A stretch of 64,000 nucleotides of DNA, taken from positions 2,649,807 to 2,713,806 of the forward strand of contig NC_133537.1 in assembly GCF_048544455.1 (NCBI RefSeq). Reading direction: 5' to 3'. Positions 26,056 through 37,962 of this stretch are shown here, in pieces; within the stretch, counting starts at the first letter, position 1, and each line of letters opens with the position of its first letter. The position numbers and the translations under genes are program-made. The stretch comes from Silene latifolia. Taxonomy: Eukaryota > Streptophyta > Magnoliopsida > Caryophyllales > Caryophyllaceae. The notes beneath the pieces were generated by a model. It had not been told where the DNA came from. It did no database searches and worked only from the letters and a program-made list of their open reading frames with translations.

Positions 26056-29000
26056 CTATTCACGCAACCACTGTTTGAAGTATGACTGCTGCTTTTCTCG
26101 AGAAGCAGCGTTTGAGATGTTCACTGTTGCAATTATCTTCCTCGGCTTGAGAAACTATCATCCATCATTCAAAAAATATTAGGAACATATAACATACACA
26201 AGGGTAGTTTGTGTACTATGGCAGGTAACGTCGGCATGAATGCATGATAATTTACTGTGGTATTCACCGCGGTATCAGGATTCAGGACAGTGCTGATGTA
26301 ATGCAAGTATGCAACAGATTGTGGCAGATCAGCATGTATTTTAGGTAATGTGAAGCAACTGCTTATCTTAAAGTTCTTACAATCTGAAATTATGGGTAAA
26401 GAAGTTGAATCATACCTGAACAAATTCCTTTAGTTCCGTAAAACTCGAGTGCTCACTATATGGAACTCCTGCACAAAGCGAAATGGGATGATTGTAAAAA
26501 CTGAAGCGAAGGGAAGGCTCAAAATCACAAGAGTTTGAATAACTCACCATAAACTTGGATGTTTCCCTTTGAGTTGGGTTTAATTAAGTCTAATTGATTA
26601 CCAATGGACTCTGAGAAAGTCCAACCTGTAAACAGTATGCATGTTTAGCTTACTTCTAACAACAATTTCCAACAATTAACTATTTTTCAAAAAACCCGGA
26701 CATTAAGAGGGCAAGTCTAGTAGTTATAGCTATATAGGTATCAAAACTACTCTTGTGAGTTATGAGTTTGTGACTGCTGAGGCAGCCTCACGAGTCACGT
26801 CTACCCTACTGCTTTGGAGTTTGTTGGTAAATTCCGCGAAATTTAATTAATTGTAATCTGAATTTCTGAAGAGTTACAACCCTTCAGAAATACATCTCCC
26901 TTGTTTCCCTGTTTCCCAAATCCTTTCTATATAAATAGATAAAGGATGAGAAGAACAAGTCACAGAAAAACATAATCTTCTACTGCATCAAAAGAACGAT
27001 ATAACATTCTACACAAAATATTTCTATATTACGTCTCTGATTTTTGGCAAAAATCAGAGGGCACCGTCTTATCTCAGTAGAAATTCGGTTTCACCCATGC
27101 ACTAAAAGGAGTCGAATTATTCTATTAGGAAAGCGGAGTCGATTCGGTGCGGTTTTATTGTCAATTCCTGTTCGTGCATATACAATCTCTAATAGAGTTT
27201 GAATGTTTTTATGTGATCGCAGCAGCAAAACGAAAGCTACTAAGCTTACATGTCCACCAGCTCTTCAGCCATCAAAAAGGAAAAAAAATAGATAAAACAT
27301 TAGAGACCATACCAGTGGGCCGAAATGCCAGAACCGCTGTAAAACGGTCCTGGTATGTCTTCAGGTAGGTCTTCAAGGTCTTGCAATCAAGAAATAAGGA
27401 AATAGTACAGCATTGTTAGAGACGTGTCCATTGAGTTCAGCCTTAACAGTGAAAATGTGAGGTTTAAGTCCTGAATATTACCTCATGCCGCAAAGATGAC
27501 ATAGGGAGAACATGAAGAGGGGTATCCTTTCCATCTGAGCAGAGACTTTTGGACAAATGAGGCCAATCAAAGGACTGCAAAATTCTTCTTCTTGATGCGT
27601 TTGCATATATCTTTACCTATAATTCATCATGTAACTAAGTCAGAACACCAATCACCAACAACATAACACAAGTCATAATGGCTCCCGTCCATGGCGAGGT
27701 GTAATGAGGAAAAGAGAATTTTGTATTGAATTTCAGAATGATTCCTCAGATCATTTACATCTCGCTGTTTGTACTGTTAAGCTGTAACAGAGTATAGCTT
27801 TTTCTATTATACTAGTCGTAACAAATTTACATTAGTCGTTACTAGCTTTTCTTAACTATATTTCACACATTTCCGTAATTATTCTTGATTTGTAACACAA
27901 GGTAAGGGGATTGAATGTACATAACATTACCACCTGTTAACAAAACAGCGAAATTGTTGTTTCCAGATGACTAGTAATGAATATTGCATTGAGAATTGCA
28001 TCAATGATCGCTAATTTACAATAAAAATAAGCAATCTATTTAGTTAGCTAGTAACACAACACTGATAGCAAACAAAATTACTATATTAGGAAATTCATTT
28101 GTAAGGAGATCAGCGCCCATTTCAAACTGTCAAATGTTTTTTCATATGAATACATCATCTCCATCATATGTCGAAGGCATAAAATTGAAAATATGAAACT
28201 TAAACCAGGAAGAAAGAAGCACCACACCCTTAATGCCTCTGATATAGCAATGTACACACTCTCCTTCCCGATGCTATATGCCCCGACTATGATGAGGGTC
28301 TTTGGTTGCTTTTTTAGACACGCTTTTGTAGTTTTCACAACAAAACTTGTCACTTCCTCTTTTGAAGGAAACCTGAGAGATGAATAATGACTTAGATAAA
28401 GCATAACTAACTCATGGAGAAATACAGTAGAGATGTATCTCGGGATTCTCACCTATATTTTGGGTTGCAATAAGTAGTATCAAGATAAAGTATATCGACT
28501 TTTTTGTTTACAAGGAGGGGATACGTTTGCATATGTCTACAAGCCCTAAAGTCTCCTGTGTGTAAAAAATGTTGTCCATCCAGAAGATGAAAGTGTATCA
28601 AGGCAGCCCCTGGACAGTGATTGGCTTCTAACAGTGTAACTTTCACACCGTCGATATCATGTTCAACATCCAACTCCAAGGGATAAATAAACCTGTTAAA
28701 TTGAAAATTCACGCAAAATGATGATTCGTAAAAACTTCTTTATCTGAAAACACATAAGTCAAGAAACTCGGAAGAGATGATTACGATGGATTAACATAGA
28801 GACACATTCTAACCAGGCGAGCAGTGATAGGGGTGCAATAGATACGGCCATGTGACCATGCCTTGCTTAAGCCACCATAATGATCAGCATGAAAGTGGGT
28901 AAGAAAGTAAGCAGAGCACCCACTAATAGCACCATACCGAAAAGCATCCACAGTAAAGGGTGTGCCTGGATTATGAGAGGAAACCTGTTAAAAAACGCGT

Positions 29001-30428
29001 GTAAAATAATCTTCCATCCTTCATAATTTCAAAATTGCACCAAAGAGAGCTAAACATCTGCAAATCATGCAAGAAAAATTGGTAATCACAAGCAACATGT
29101 TTAGTCACATTCCTCTTCTGCTTTTGGCCAATCTTCTTAATTTTCTTTTGCCCTAGATAATAAAACTACGAAAATTAAGAATCATGAAAATCATCTCTTT
29201 TCATCTTAAAATAACTAAATATGATACCGTTTTTGCCTTATTATAATCTCTTCAACTCTAACCGTCCCTTGAAACACAAAAACGAGGAAGCTCAAAACCA
29301 AATCAAGATGGAAAATTGATGCAGGAGAATGGTTACTTGTACTTTCGAAGCAAATAAAGTACGGAAGCAAAAATGTTATGATACATACATTATTCCTTTA
29401 CCGATTCTTAGCCACTAAGAGAATACTACTTCATACAACTAGAAACTCGATAACAAAGCAAGAACTTCAGCACATGTGCAACAACTTCGCCCTTTCAATG
29501 ACAACTTCAGCAACCTTCAGTCACACACCTCTAACCCGAGTCTGAACAATTAAACCCGCAACAACTAGAGAAATCAACAGATTCAACACTGTAAATACAA
29601 TGGTATATGATCCTAAGACACACAAAAGTAGCTTATTTCATCACATACATAACCGCAATTTCTTCACTTTTCAACTAATATACAGCAAATTACACAGATT
29701 CACAGTGGACAATAACAAGATCAAGTTCAAACCACCATTAACATTTAAGCAAACATAATCAATCACATTTCATCAAACATACATACATACTCACTCCATC
29801 CCCATCATTTTTTTACCTTTTTTATTCTTTGTGACGGACATTTTAATCAAAGGTAAACAAACGAATGAGAAGATAAAACAACAAACCAACAAACAAACAA
29901 ACAAACAAACAAACAAACGATAAGAACCCGGATTATACCTGGAATTTTCTTATAAAAAGGGCAAGGCCTCGCCTTCCTATTCCCAATCCCAACCCGACTC
30001 GAACCGACATCAAACAACTGATTCCTCGAAGAAGACCCCATTAAACTCAACCCCGAATTGACACCGCCATCACCACCACCACCACCATGATTCACATCAT
30101 CATTCTTCACAATCAGTTTCTCATTTTCATCCACTTCACCAATCTTTTGCTGCTTAATGCCCCACATCTGAAACAAATCCCTTTGCTTCATTTTTTTATT
30201 AGAATCACATTTTGATTCTTGTTTTGATGATAAACTAGACCAATCTGTCCCACATCGGTAGAAATCTGCTGCAAAGGTGTCATCTTTTGATGACCCATTT
30301 GAGTTTTCATGGAGTTCATATTCGTTTGGGAATCCGTTTTCGTCGAGGGAAATTGAGGGCTCTTCTTCTTCCTGATCTTGGTCAATAATGTGTGAATTAG
30401 GGTTTGTGTCTTCAATTGATTCAAACAT
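26056..30428 (-). CDS. SNM1: DNA cross-link repair nuclease SNM1 (metallo-beta-lactamase/beta-CASP), 9 exons
   Basis: A predicted 5' exonuclease of the SNM1/PSO2 family, acting in the nucleus in interstrand cross-link and other DNA damage repair. Coding exons on minus, in order: 30428-29939, 28965-28785, 28692-28453, 28372-28228, 27616-27482, 27379-27313, 26625-26548, 26468-26416, 26154-26056. All splice sites are GT-AG and phases match. The total of 1488 nt gives 495 residues, the usual length for the plant protein. Residues 1-160 are an acidic, low-complexity N-terminus with [10 protein letters not shown] and a Gly/Asp run. The nuclease fold starts at [19 protein letters not shown]. The zinc-binding motif is [10 protein letters not shown] (~residues 190-199), followed by ANHCPGAA and LHTGDFR. 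The beta-CASP part holds [48 protein letters not shown] and [12 protein letters not shown]. No key residue is missing. Intron 1 (28966-29938) is 973 bp. Confidence 0.93.
29791..29866. mobile_element. Possible small Stowaway-like remnant in SNM1 intron 1
   Basis: The left side has CTCACTCCATCCCCATCATT followed by TTACCTTT. The right side, read in reverse complement, has CTCATTCGTTTGTTTACCTTTG. These ends are loosely complementary over ~25 bp and enclose ~75 bp. It could equally be chance AT-rich sequence. Confidence 0.3.
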
Positions 30429-31012
30429 TACTTAAACTCTATACCCTAATTACTTAATTCCTCGTTTTGCAATTGGTGAAAGATGGGATTTTTCAGGAGA
30501 TGTTTTGGTGTTTGGGTTTGAAATTGGAGTGCGTCACCGCGGGAAACATGTGTGGCTACATTTGTGGCATGTAGGCCATTTTTGGTAGGGTAATAAGTTT
30601 CTTGATTGATCGGGTGACTGAGTCGTTTTCGAGCTAAGTGGTAAAAATTCTTTTAGAAGATTTGATTCTGATCCATGATATAGGTGCGCTTATATAAAAG
30701 AGTTGGGGGGGTTTGATTCTCACCCACAATATAAATGCGCTTATTTAAACAAAAAAAAGTGACAGTGTTATAGCTTATAAGTGGACGGTGTGGGATTAAG
30801 TTAGGTCAAGACCGTTTTAGTGGTCTTAAATTAAGCTACGAATAATTTCTCTTTAGAACTTGCCTGGAATCCATAGAATAATTTGGGGGTAAATTTTAAT
30901 TAGGTGATAGTTATCGGGGAAGTTAATTACTTGGGTAATGAGTTCATTGATGATAGATTTGGCATACGGGTAATACTTACTGAGTAGATATTTTACTCCC
31001 TTAACAGGAGAG
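30429..31012. other. SNM1 upstream region
   Basis: This must hold the SNM1 promoter and 5' UTR (minus strand). I see no clear TATA box. Two similar direct words, TTTGATTCTGATCCATGATA at 30660 and TTTGATTCTCACCCACAATA at 30712, form a short local duplication about 52 bp apart. No coding sequence is evident. Confidence 0.4.
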
Positions 31013-31384
31013 GAGGAAACACGACCCGGAACGGCCTCTCAAACTGCTCAAATTGAAGTGTATAATACACGTTTTTCTAGATTCTAAGGCCCAGAACAAA
31101 AAAGTCCGTAAATCATACGGATGATTTCTCGGGTCGGACAAAGCTGCCTCACAAAATTTGACGAGCAACAGAGGACTTTTAAGGCTGCCGGTGTGCGATA
31201 TACCAATCTCGGGCGAAAATCAAATACTCATTAAAAATGGAATAGAGTAAATCGGCTAAATCCTGAAGCGACCCCGTAAACGTGGTAGAAAAATCAGGAA
31301 AAAAGAAACACGATCCGAACGGCCTCTCAAACTGCTCAAATTGAAGTGTATAACATACGTTTTTCGGAATTTTAAGGCCCTAGA
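31013..31384 (-). repeat. Isolated, decayed copies of the satellite outside the array
   Basis: One complete and one partial monomer of the same satellite, in block B orientation: GCTCAAATTGAAGTGTATAA at 31047 and again GCTCAAATTGAAGTGTATAA at 31335, a spacing of 288 bp. Between them lie the recognisable AAAATTTGACGAGCAACAGA and GCCGGTGTGCGATATACCA segments. The copies are clearly more diverged than any monomer inside the main array. They end abruptly near 31384. They lie 8 kb from the array edge, with two functional genes between. Confidence 0.88.
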
Positions 31385-31521
31385 TTATCAAATACCTTAT
31401 ACTACTCGAAATTCCGGATCAAGACAACTTTACCAAGTACTTTTGGCTTCCAAAATGAAACCTATTTTGACCATCTACCATTGCAAATTTCCAATTGGCA
31501 ACATCCAAGTTATTTCCATTC

Positions 31522-31712
31522 AATAGGTCTTGTTATAGACGGGTGGGGTGAACAGACGGGTAAAGACCTCTAATAAAATGGGTAGAGGGGACAAGGTGGG
31601 ACACCCCCCATGTGCTTCCCACTTTATGGCAAATGGGTATTTTGAAAGGGAAAATGGTATCCGTCTATACGTATAGACGGATAGTGTCCGTCTATAATGA
31701 GAATTTGTGATT
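31522..31712. mobile_element. Stowaway-like MITE with internal perfect palindrome
   Basis: The ends are inverted: TTGTTATAGACGGG on the left and CCGTCTATAATGAGAATTTG on the right. The ~190-bp element is non-coding. Near the right end (31659-31682) a 24-bp perfect palindrome is built from ATCCGTCTATAC and its complement, so the TATAGACGG word occurs four times in the element. Confidence 0.55.
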
Positions 31713-31738
31713 TCCATTTTACTCTCTTAAACGTGTTA

Positions 31739-32056
31739 GAGCATCTCCAATGGTTCATGTTTAGGGACTTGCTTGCAATATTTACAAAATTATAAGCATG
31801 TAGCTTACCATTGAAGTGAAAAAATTCAAGAAGAGCTGCAAAGACGTAACATTTGTCAAATTACATGGAACTTGATTTTTAAAGAAAAAGCTAAATTATC
31901 TTATTGGTTGAAAATAAGAATGTGGACCCATGCAAATTTCTACAAGATGTTGTAGTTATTATTAGAAAGCGATACCTGTGCAAAAAGAAGATAAATGAAA
32001 AATCAATTTGACAAAATCAAGCTACATCATATTGTAGTTATCCATTGAAGTTGCTC
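31739..32056. mobile_element. Tourist-like (PIF/Harbinger) MITE with TTA target duplication
   Basis: The element starts GAGCATCTCCAATGG and ends CCATTGAAGTTGCTC, which are complementary with a few mismatches. It is flanked on both sides by TTA (31736-31738 and 32057-32059), the target duplication typical of PIF/Harbinger. At 318 bp with no coding it is a non-autonomous copy. It sits 186 bp upstream of the ATG of the C2 gene and so may overlap its promoter. Confidence 0.75.
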
Positions 32057-32241
32057 TTATACTTGAAGAAAGCGACCGTTACATACCAATCTACCACACA
32101 TAGATAACAACGATCCACGTGCAAGACATGATCAAATCCCCTAAACAAACCCATTATTAAAAACATAAAACAATTTCAGATCAAAATCCCTAAAAAAAAA
32201 CCATCAATTCAACCTTTGAAAAATTCTCATAAACCAAAAAA

Positions 32242-33093
32242 ATGGAGTTAGAGATCAAAGTAATGTGGTGCAAAGGCTTAACATCATTCAATTTCTTCCA
32301 AAAACTCACAATCTACACATTAGTATCAATAAAATGTGAAGATGAAAGAATAGAATTAACCCAAGAACAAAAACAAGAACAAAAAACAGCTACTGATGAA
32401 GAAAATGATGGTAATCCTGAATGGAATCATACCCTTATGTTCAATCTTGGACCGCTTGAGTCGATTTCCCCAAGTTACGAGAATATGTCGTTAGTGTTCG
32501 AGTTTCGACATCAGGGACAGTTGTTTGGGGATAAGATTGTTGGTGAAGTTTGTGTTCCTGTAAAAAGTTTGATTGATAGTAATGGTGTTAATGTTGTTAG
32601 GTTTGTTAGTTATGAGGTACGTAGTCCTGAAGGTAAGCATAATGGTGTTCTTGATTTTTCGTATAAAGTTTTAAGAAAACATGGATTTTTAGAGAATAAT
32701 AATAGTTTTGTGCATTCTGAGATTTGTATCAGTGGGTATCATAATCATAATCATAATCATATACATCAGAATCAAGGAGAAATTATTCGACATCAGCATC
32801 AGCATTATGAATTTGTTGAGCATTCTTCGTCGTCTGAATCCGAAAGAATTGAATACCCGAGAATTGATTTGGAGGAATGGAGTGCTGGTAGTTCTGCATT
32901 GGTAACTAGTACAGGAATTAGTCATTACCCTTCACCAGTTCATGGTTCTGTTTATCCGCCACCTCGGGGGAATCAATGGGGTCCACCACCGACTGCTGTA
33001 TATCCGCCGCCACCTCGGTATGGGGATCTGCATTGGGGGTATTATAGGCCTCCTAATAATAATAATCAATCAAATGGGTATCCTCGTTGGTGA
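32242..33093 (+). CDS. C2 domain protein, SRC2-like, intronless
   Basis: A 283-residue protein with an N-terminal C2 domain (residues ~1-140) and a low-complexity C-terminus. The start MELEIKVMWCKGL and the strands around NPEWNHTLMFNL, LVFEFRHQ, DKIVGEVCVPVKSLI and GVLDFSYKV match plant SRC2-type proteins, small membrane- or lipid-associated C2 proteins linked to cold, stress and immune signalling. The usual Ca2+-binding aspartates are only partly present, so calcium dependence is doubtful. The tail has a His/Asn run (HNHNHNHIHQN) encoded by a CATAAT microsatellite (~32741-32765), an acidic stretch, and Pro/Tyr-rich repeats (YPPPRG, YPPPPRYG), as is common in SRC2. The ATG follows an A-rich leader and no upstream in-frame Met is available. 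Confidence 0.85.
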   Translation: MELEIKVMWCKGLTSFNFFQKLTIYTLVSIKCEDERIELTQEQKQEQKTATDEENDGNPEWNHTLMFNLGPLESISPSYENMSLVFEFRHQGQLFGDKIVGEVCVPVKSLIDSNGVNVVRFVSYEVRSPEGKHNGVLDFSYKVLRKHGFLENNNSFVHSEICISGYHNHNHNHIHQNQGEIIRHQHQHYEFVEHSSSSESERIEYPRIDLEEWSAGSSALVTSTGISHYPSPVHGSVYPPPRGNQWGPPPTAVYPPPPRYGDLHWGYYRPPNNNNQSNGYPRW

Positions 33094-34960
33094 ATTTGAG
33101 TGTTTGATGGATTAAAAGAATGCTTAGATTGCAGGAATGGCAGCTGAATGTTTGACTGTAATTGCTAGCATCATTGGTGAAAGCAATTGATCAGTTGGTT
33201 GATTTTTGAAGGATTGGTAAGATTGGCTACATTGTCAGGATTGCAGCTGGTTTTTCAGTTGGTCTGGTTGAAAAGAACATTAGTATTAGCCTGATGTTTC
33301 GAATGAAACTCGGCTTTATGAGAGTGTTAGCTATGAACTGAGCTGAAATGGGATTTATGTTCAGCTAAATTGCGGGTGTTCAGGTGATTTGATGTATTAA
33401 GAAAGACGGAAACTTGAGGATGACATGATCATTTGTTATGAGTTCTGAGTTAGATACATATTTGTGAGAAATGTTTGTAATAGATATATAAGGATGAGAT
33501 AATTTGTAATGAGATACTCAGATTGATTATCTGTGTTTCAATGGACAAGCCCCTGGTGCATTTGTAATCAAATTATCCGTGTCTTAAATTGATTGTTTCG
33601 AGAGAGCACATTCGACTGCAAAGAGTACTGCAGATGTTACTTCTGCAATAAGTACTGGAATGCTTAACAAAGTTGCGAAATGCTATATTCGACCAAATGC
33701 AGGTACTCTGAGTAATTTTGACATCTGCAGCCAAGTTATAAACTACCACTGCACGTCTGCACATGCATGTATAACCCTGTGTTGCAAGAGTATTTTACAA
33801 TACTGATCAAGTGATCACTAACTGTACTGCCTGATACACAAAAATAGTTATCAATTGAGAATACTGCAGACTGCAGTAACAGATTCTGCACTTCTCATCC
33901 TTCATGCTCCATTGTCTTATACTCTTAGACCAAGTCCTTTGCAATATAGAGAGGTGGTTTCCAAGAAAGATTGGGTAGGACCAGAACTGACGATGAACGA
34001 GGAGGGCGGTTCAAATTATAGGACTAGCAACACAATATTTCAATCATAATCGGGGATGCGTTTAAACATGGGATTTCAAAGTACGGTGAAAAAACTTTTT
34101 TCATACATCTCGGTTGATTTTGGTGTCGAAAATTTTAAAAACGACAATATTCATGTAATGTTTAAATTAAGACAACCTTGGTAATCATAATCATAATCAT
34201 TATTACTCATTACGACTCTAGCAAACCACATTGCCCCAAAAGTCGCAACTGAGCATCTTCGATACTAAATTAAGACATCCTCGATACTTCCTAAGTATTC
34301 TTTTCCCTTCCTTTACATTATCCCAATTACATTAGCAAACTAAACAAGCTGTTCCAAGTCTCAACGGCTAAAAGCAATAAAGTTGTAGGAAATTAAAAGT
34401 ATACTTTTAAGCAATTAAAAAGAGGCTTCACTCTTAAATAAAGTACAAAACCAACTAACACTTCGTACAAAAGAAAGGGACCAACAATAATTATTATTTC
34501 AAAATTAACAAAAACAAATTCAAAAACATATCCACTTATATTCAAACCGACACCTTCAATAATTATTGAAATGGCGCTCCTCAATTTGTAATTCACATGG
34601 TGGAGCCACTAACGGTCCATACAACCTTTTTTATGCATGTGACGGGATTCACAGTCAGATCATAAATATCATTCCTCAGGAGTCTTGACTTTACAAGCTA
34701 AATTAACCATCTGCTATTTTTACAGTAGTTTTTTTAGGGCAAATATGTGTTGACGAGATTCACACTCAGATCATGAATACCATCCCTCGTGACTTTACAA
34801 GCTAAGCTAGCTAGCAGACATTTATTGCTAATTTAGTATTGCATCATGAAACACTACCCAATTAACACTCATTAGTGGAAAATCAACTCAAATTAAAGCA
34901 TACACTAATTAGAATCATACATACATTGCTTGCTTAGCACACTTATGCTCAGCGGCGGAT
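33094..34960. other. 3' region of the C2 gene and intergenic DNA
   Basis: The first several hundred bases are T/G-rich and are probably the 3' UTR of the C2 gene. A TAATCATAATCATAATCAT microsatellite lies near 34181-34200. I see no further gene. Confidence 0.4.
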
Positions 34961-34969
34961 CTACTAACA

Positions 34970-35115
34970 ACATTCCAGGGTGTGCGGACATCAAAAACAG
35001 AATTTTTTTTTTTTGCGTATTTTGTCAAATTTTCACGCTAAAAAAATAAATTTATAACTTTTTTATGTGTATATAGATTTTAAATATTAATCAGGACCTC
35101 AGAAAAAAAAAAATT
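34970..35115. mobile_element. Possible hAT-like MITE fragment
   Basis: The left part, CTCAGCGGCGGATCTACT, resembles the common plant hAT-type end CAGTGGCGGATC, which also appears near 39700 and 41293. A matching right end is not clear, so this may be only a truncated end. Confidence 0.3.
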
Positions 35116-35342
35116 GAATTCGCTATTGTCTATGCTATGATCAAACATGAAATCAAACTTATGGAGTACATTTCTATAATTCTATCGTCCCTTTAAAATG
35201 TCGCAAACTCGAAAATTCAATTTTATAACAATAGTACGTGTTAATGACTTAATGTTCCTTTGTTTTCGTTACAGTTTTCGTGATAACATAGACCATAATA
35301 CAAGATATCGTAACACAATGTAAAACAGTTTTACAAGAGTAC

Positions 35343-35981
35343 TTAATATTGTAACAATTGAACACGGCTTTGAGCACGTAATTGCTCATAAAACTTCTTA
35401 ATAAACTCCTCAGCTTCATCATCAACTTGAATATTTCCGTCATCATTAATATCTTCCTCGGACGAATAATCAGATATTTTGATAGGCATTGGAGAAATAA
35501 GTGGACTACGACTATCACCAGGAGCTAGATCATACCCGTCAAGACGTAAATTAAATGTGTACTCGGGTGTCTTAGGTACTACGATAAGGGCATTATCGTA
35601 ATTTTCATGTGAAACCGACTCAATTTCGTCAAGCACCATAGGTGAGTTCATGCACGGTAGATGAATGTGGTGGAGATGCTTACGTTTAGACGATGACACG
35701 TGGAAAAAAACGGGAGTAGGGCTATTACTGCATGAGAACTCGTACTCCCGTATACCATGTGTCATCATCTGATGGCGGTTGTGGTGGTGGTGGTGGTTGT
35801 GGTGCGATATAAGATTGCTTAACGACTTTCGAATAAGTCGACCTCGTTTGAAAAACAAGTTAATATCCATCATGAGTTTTTTCTTAGAGATCAAGCCTTT
35901 TCTCATCATAAAAAAACTTATTCTCAAGAAATTCCATAGCCTTTTAGCTATTATTGAGCTCCTCCTTGAATGTAGCTCCAT
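35343..35981 (-). CDS. DUF761 (cotton-fibre-type) protein, intronless
   Basis: A 212-residue basic protein from the Met at 35981 (MELHSRRSS); an upstream in-frame Met at 36044 would add 21 residues including a Lys run, but that part reads like an A-rich 5' UTR. The N-terminus (AKRLWNFLRISFFMMRKG) is the hydrophobic/basic segment typical of plant DUF761 proteins. A His run (HHNHHHHHNRH) follows. The C-terminus DDEAEEFIKKFYEQLRAQ is the DUF761 motif. The molecular function of this family is poorly known; members are linked to growth and defence responses. Of its own class there is a second member at 40778 in the opposite direction. Confidence 0.82.
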   Translation of the reverse strand: MELHSRRSSIIAKRLWNFLRISFFMMRKGLISKKKLMMDINLFFKRGRLIRKSLSNLISHHNHHHHHNRHQMMTHGIREYEFSCSNSPTPVFFHVSSSKRKHLHHIHLPCMNSPMVLDEIESVSHENYDNALIVVPKTPEYTFNLRLDGYDLAPGDSRSPLISPMPIKISDYSSEEDINDDGNIQVDDEAEEFIKKFYEQLRAQSRVQLLQY

Positions 35982-36241
35982 AATTAACCACGAAATGAAC
36001 CGTTTTTTTTTTTTTTTGTCAAATGAGCCAAAAGGACAGTACAATAAAATACGTACAAAAATAAGGTTGTACGTACTTGATATGTGATATGATATGATAG
36101 AAATGTTTTTGGTTGAAAATAATGGGATAGTTTGCTCTAAGAAAATGACATAGAGCTAATTGAAAGTAACTTCTGTGAGATTGAGAAACCTCACAGAAGG
36201 TTGAGGAGATGGTGTGGAGAAAATGTGAGTTGATGTTGTTG

Positions 36242-36251
36242 GGATATATAG
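36242..36251 (-). promoter_or_regulatory. Probable TATA box of the DUF761 gene
   Basis: On minus the sequence reads CTATATATCCC, about 260 bp upstream of the ATG at 35981. This implies a 5' UTR of ~230 nt. Position only; no direct evidence of use. Confidence 0.45.
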
Positions 36252-37767
36252 GAGTTTGGTGGGAAGGGTATTGTGGACAATTCAATTACTCAGTAATAAA
36301 TTATACCACCAGTTGTATGAGGTAGAATTCGAGCTTTGTTCTAAGGTTTTCAAGTTTTGTTTTAAGGAATTTGAGTTATAGGAGTATTGTAAAGTATTTG
36401 AACTCAACCACTTAAACATAAAAATATAAACTTTAAGAAAACTCCAAAAAATTATACACGAGCTCAGATAATATAGTAATTGTACAATGCTTATTATACA
36501 AATGGAGGTATAGTATATATTATTTGTGAATTGGACAAACTCAACCAAGTTTTTTTTTTTTTTTGTTTATTTAAGATTTTTTTATTAATATGGAGATTAA
36601 TCCAATTTTTGGATAGAGATAATGGAGAAAAAAGAGGAAGAAAAAGGAAAGTATTTTTGTTGTTTTGATTGTGAGTTAGGACTTAGGAGTAGTGGGATTT
36701 GGACTTAAGGAAAATTAAGGGAAATGGAACATTATATTTTTGCCTATTAATTAAATAACTTTTTAAAATAAGATTACTTTTAAGAAAATGACATTGTATT
36801 TTCGTCCACAAAACGGATTAATCTCCATAGGTAGATAGTGAAATGATTTACCGTTCTTTATACAAGTGAAAAAAATCCACAAAACCAAGAACGGGCTAGC
36901 TCATTCAATGTCATGTTGACAAATTTCCGCTATCTCTAATTCACTTATCAAAAGTAATGTTTTAACGGATCTATTTCCAAATGTATTTTTGTCCCCATAT
37001 TAACAGGCCTGAACCTAAATTTAAGAATTCAGTGATTCAAAGAGTGCTGGTTAAATTACAATGAGTATTAACAAAAATAATTGATCTGATGATCAGAATC
37101 GTATATGATTCATTTGGTCATGAGTAGTACCATGAAACAATCTTACCAACCGAGTTAAATATAAGATCCTACCAAATTAAGAACAAGAAGCAAACCATAG
37201 GCCAAAACATAAGTTAACGATGGAGTAAAGATGTTTTAAAATAAAATGTAAGATGAAAAAGAGGGAGAAGGCCGGTATTAGAGGGACGGTGGAAGAAGAC
37301 GACATGCAACAATATTCAAATGTCCCTTAACAACCCGCTCTTCCGGGACGTCCCTTTAATTAAAGGTGTCAATATACGGAAATGGTACACATTTGTATTC
37401 AAATCATCGTATACTTTATGGTTTTTATTAATCACAATTTTCTGTTTATAATACGTATATCAGCCTTAAATTTAAGACGGGTTAAATAACTGGGATAAAA
37501 CCAAATAGCAACACACTTATCTAGCTATGTAATATTATTTGACCTGTTTTAGTTTGAAGACAGATACAAGTATACAACTGTATTCAGAGAAATTGACGGT
37601 AGATTAACGCAAATTCTTTTTTCGACAACCACTTTTCGTCCGAAGCTTTATTTTATGTTAAATGTAACCATAATGGTATAGTCAGTGTTATAGTTTATGG
37701 TAACTTGTTTTTTAATAGGGGTCACATTTTACTGCAAAATAATTATAAAATTTCATATTATTGTTTT
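36252..37767. other. AT-rich intergenic DNA
   Basis: It contains T-runs (36550-36564) and no gene I can support. GGACGTCCCTTTAATTAAAG near 37347 is unremarkable. Confidence 0.4.
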
Positions 37768-37962
37768 CGCAAATTCTTATTTGCAACGGGTACTATTCGT
37801 CTCAAATAAGAGACGGGCCAAATGTGACCATTTTATGAGAAAATGTGACCATTTTTTCATAGGTAACATTTTATGAACAGTTTATGAGTGGTTACATTTT
37901 ATCAAAAAGTGGTCACATCTGGCCGTCTCTTATTTGTGACCGTCACAAGAGAGACTTATTGT
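37768..37962. mobile_element. Foldback MITE, ~60-bp inverted ends
   Basis: The left end contains AAATAAGAGACGGGCCAAAT and the right end its near-complement, ATCTGGCCGTCTCTTATTTG. The inverted region extends over ~60 bp on each side with TGTGACCA next to it. The ~195-bp element has no coding. Confidence 0.65.

Noticed and set aside
28081-28227. Continuation of SNM1 exon 4 past 28228
   Set aside because: The open frame continues by chance into an unrelated hydrophobic stretch; the family sequence ([11 protein letters not shown]) resumes in phase at 27616 after a normal intron.
32689-32925. Minus- and plus-strand frames inside the C2 gene
   Set aside because: They are shadows of the CATAAT microsatellite and the real plus-strand frame.
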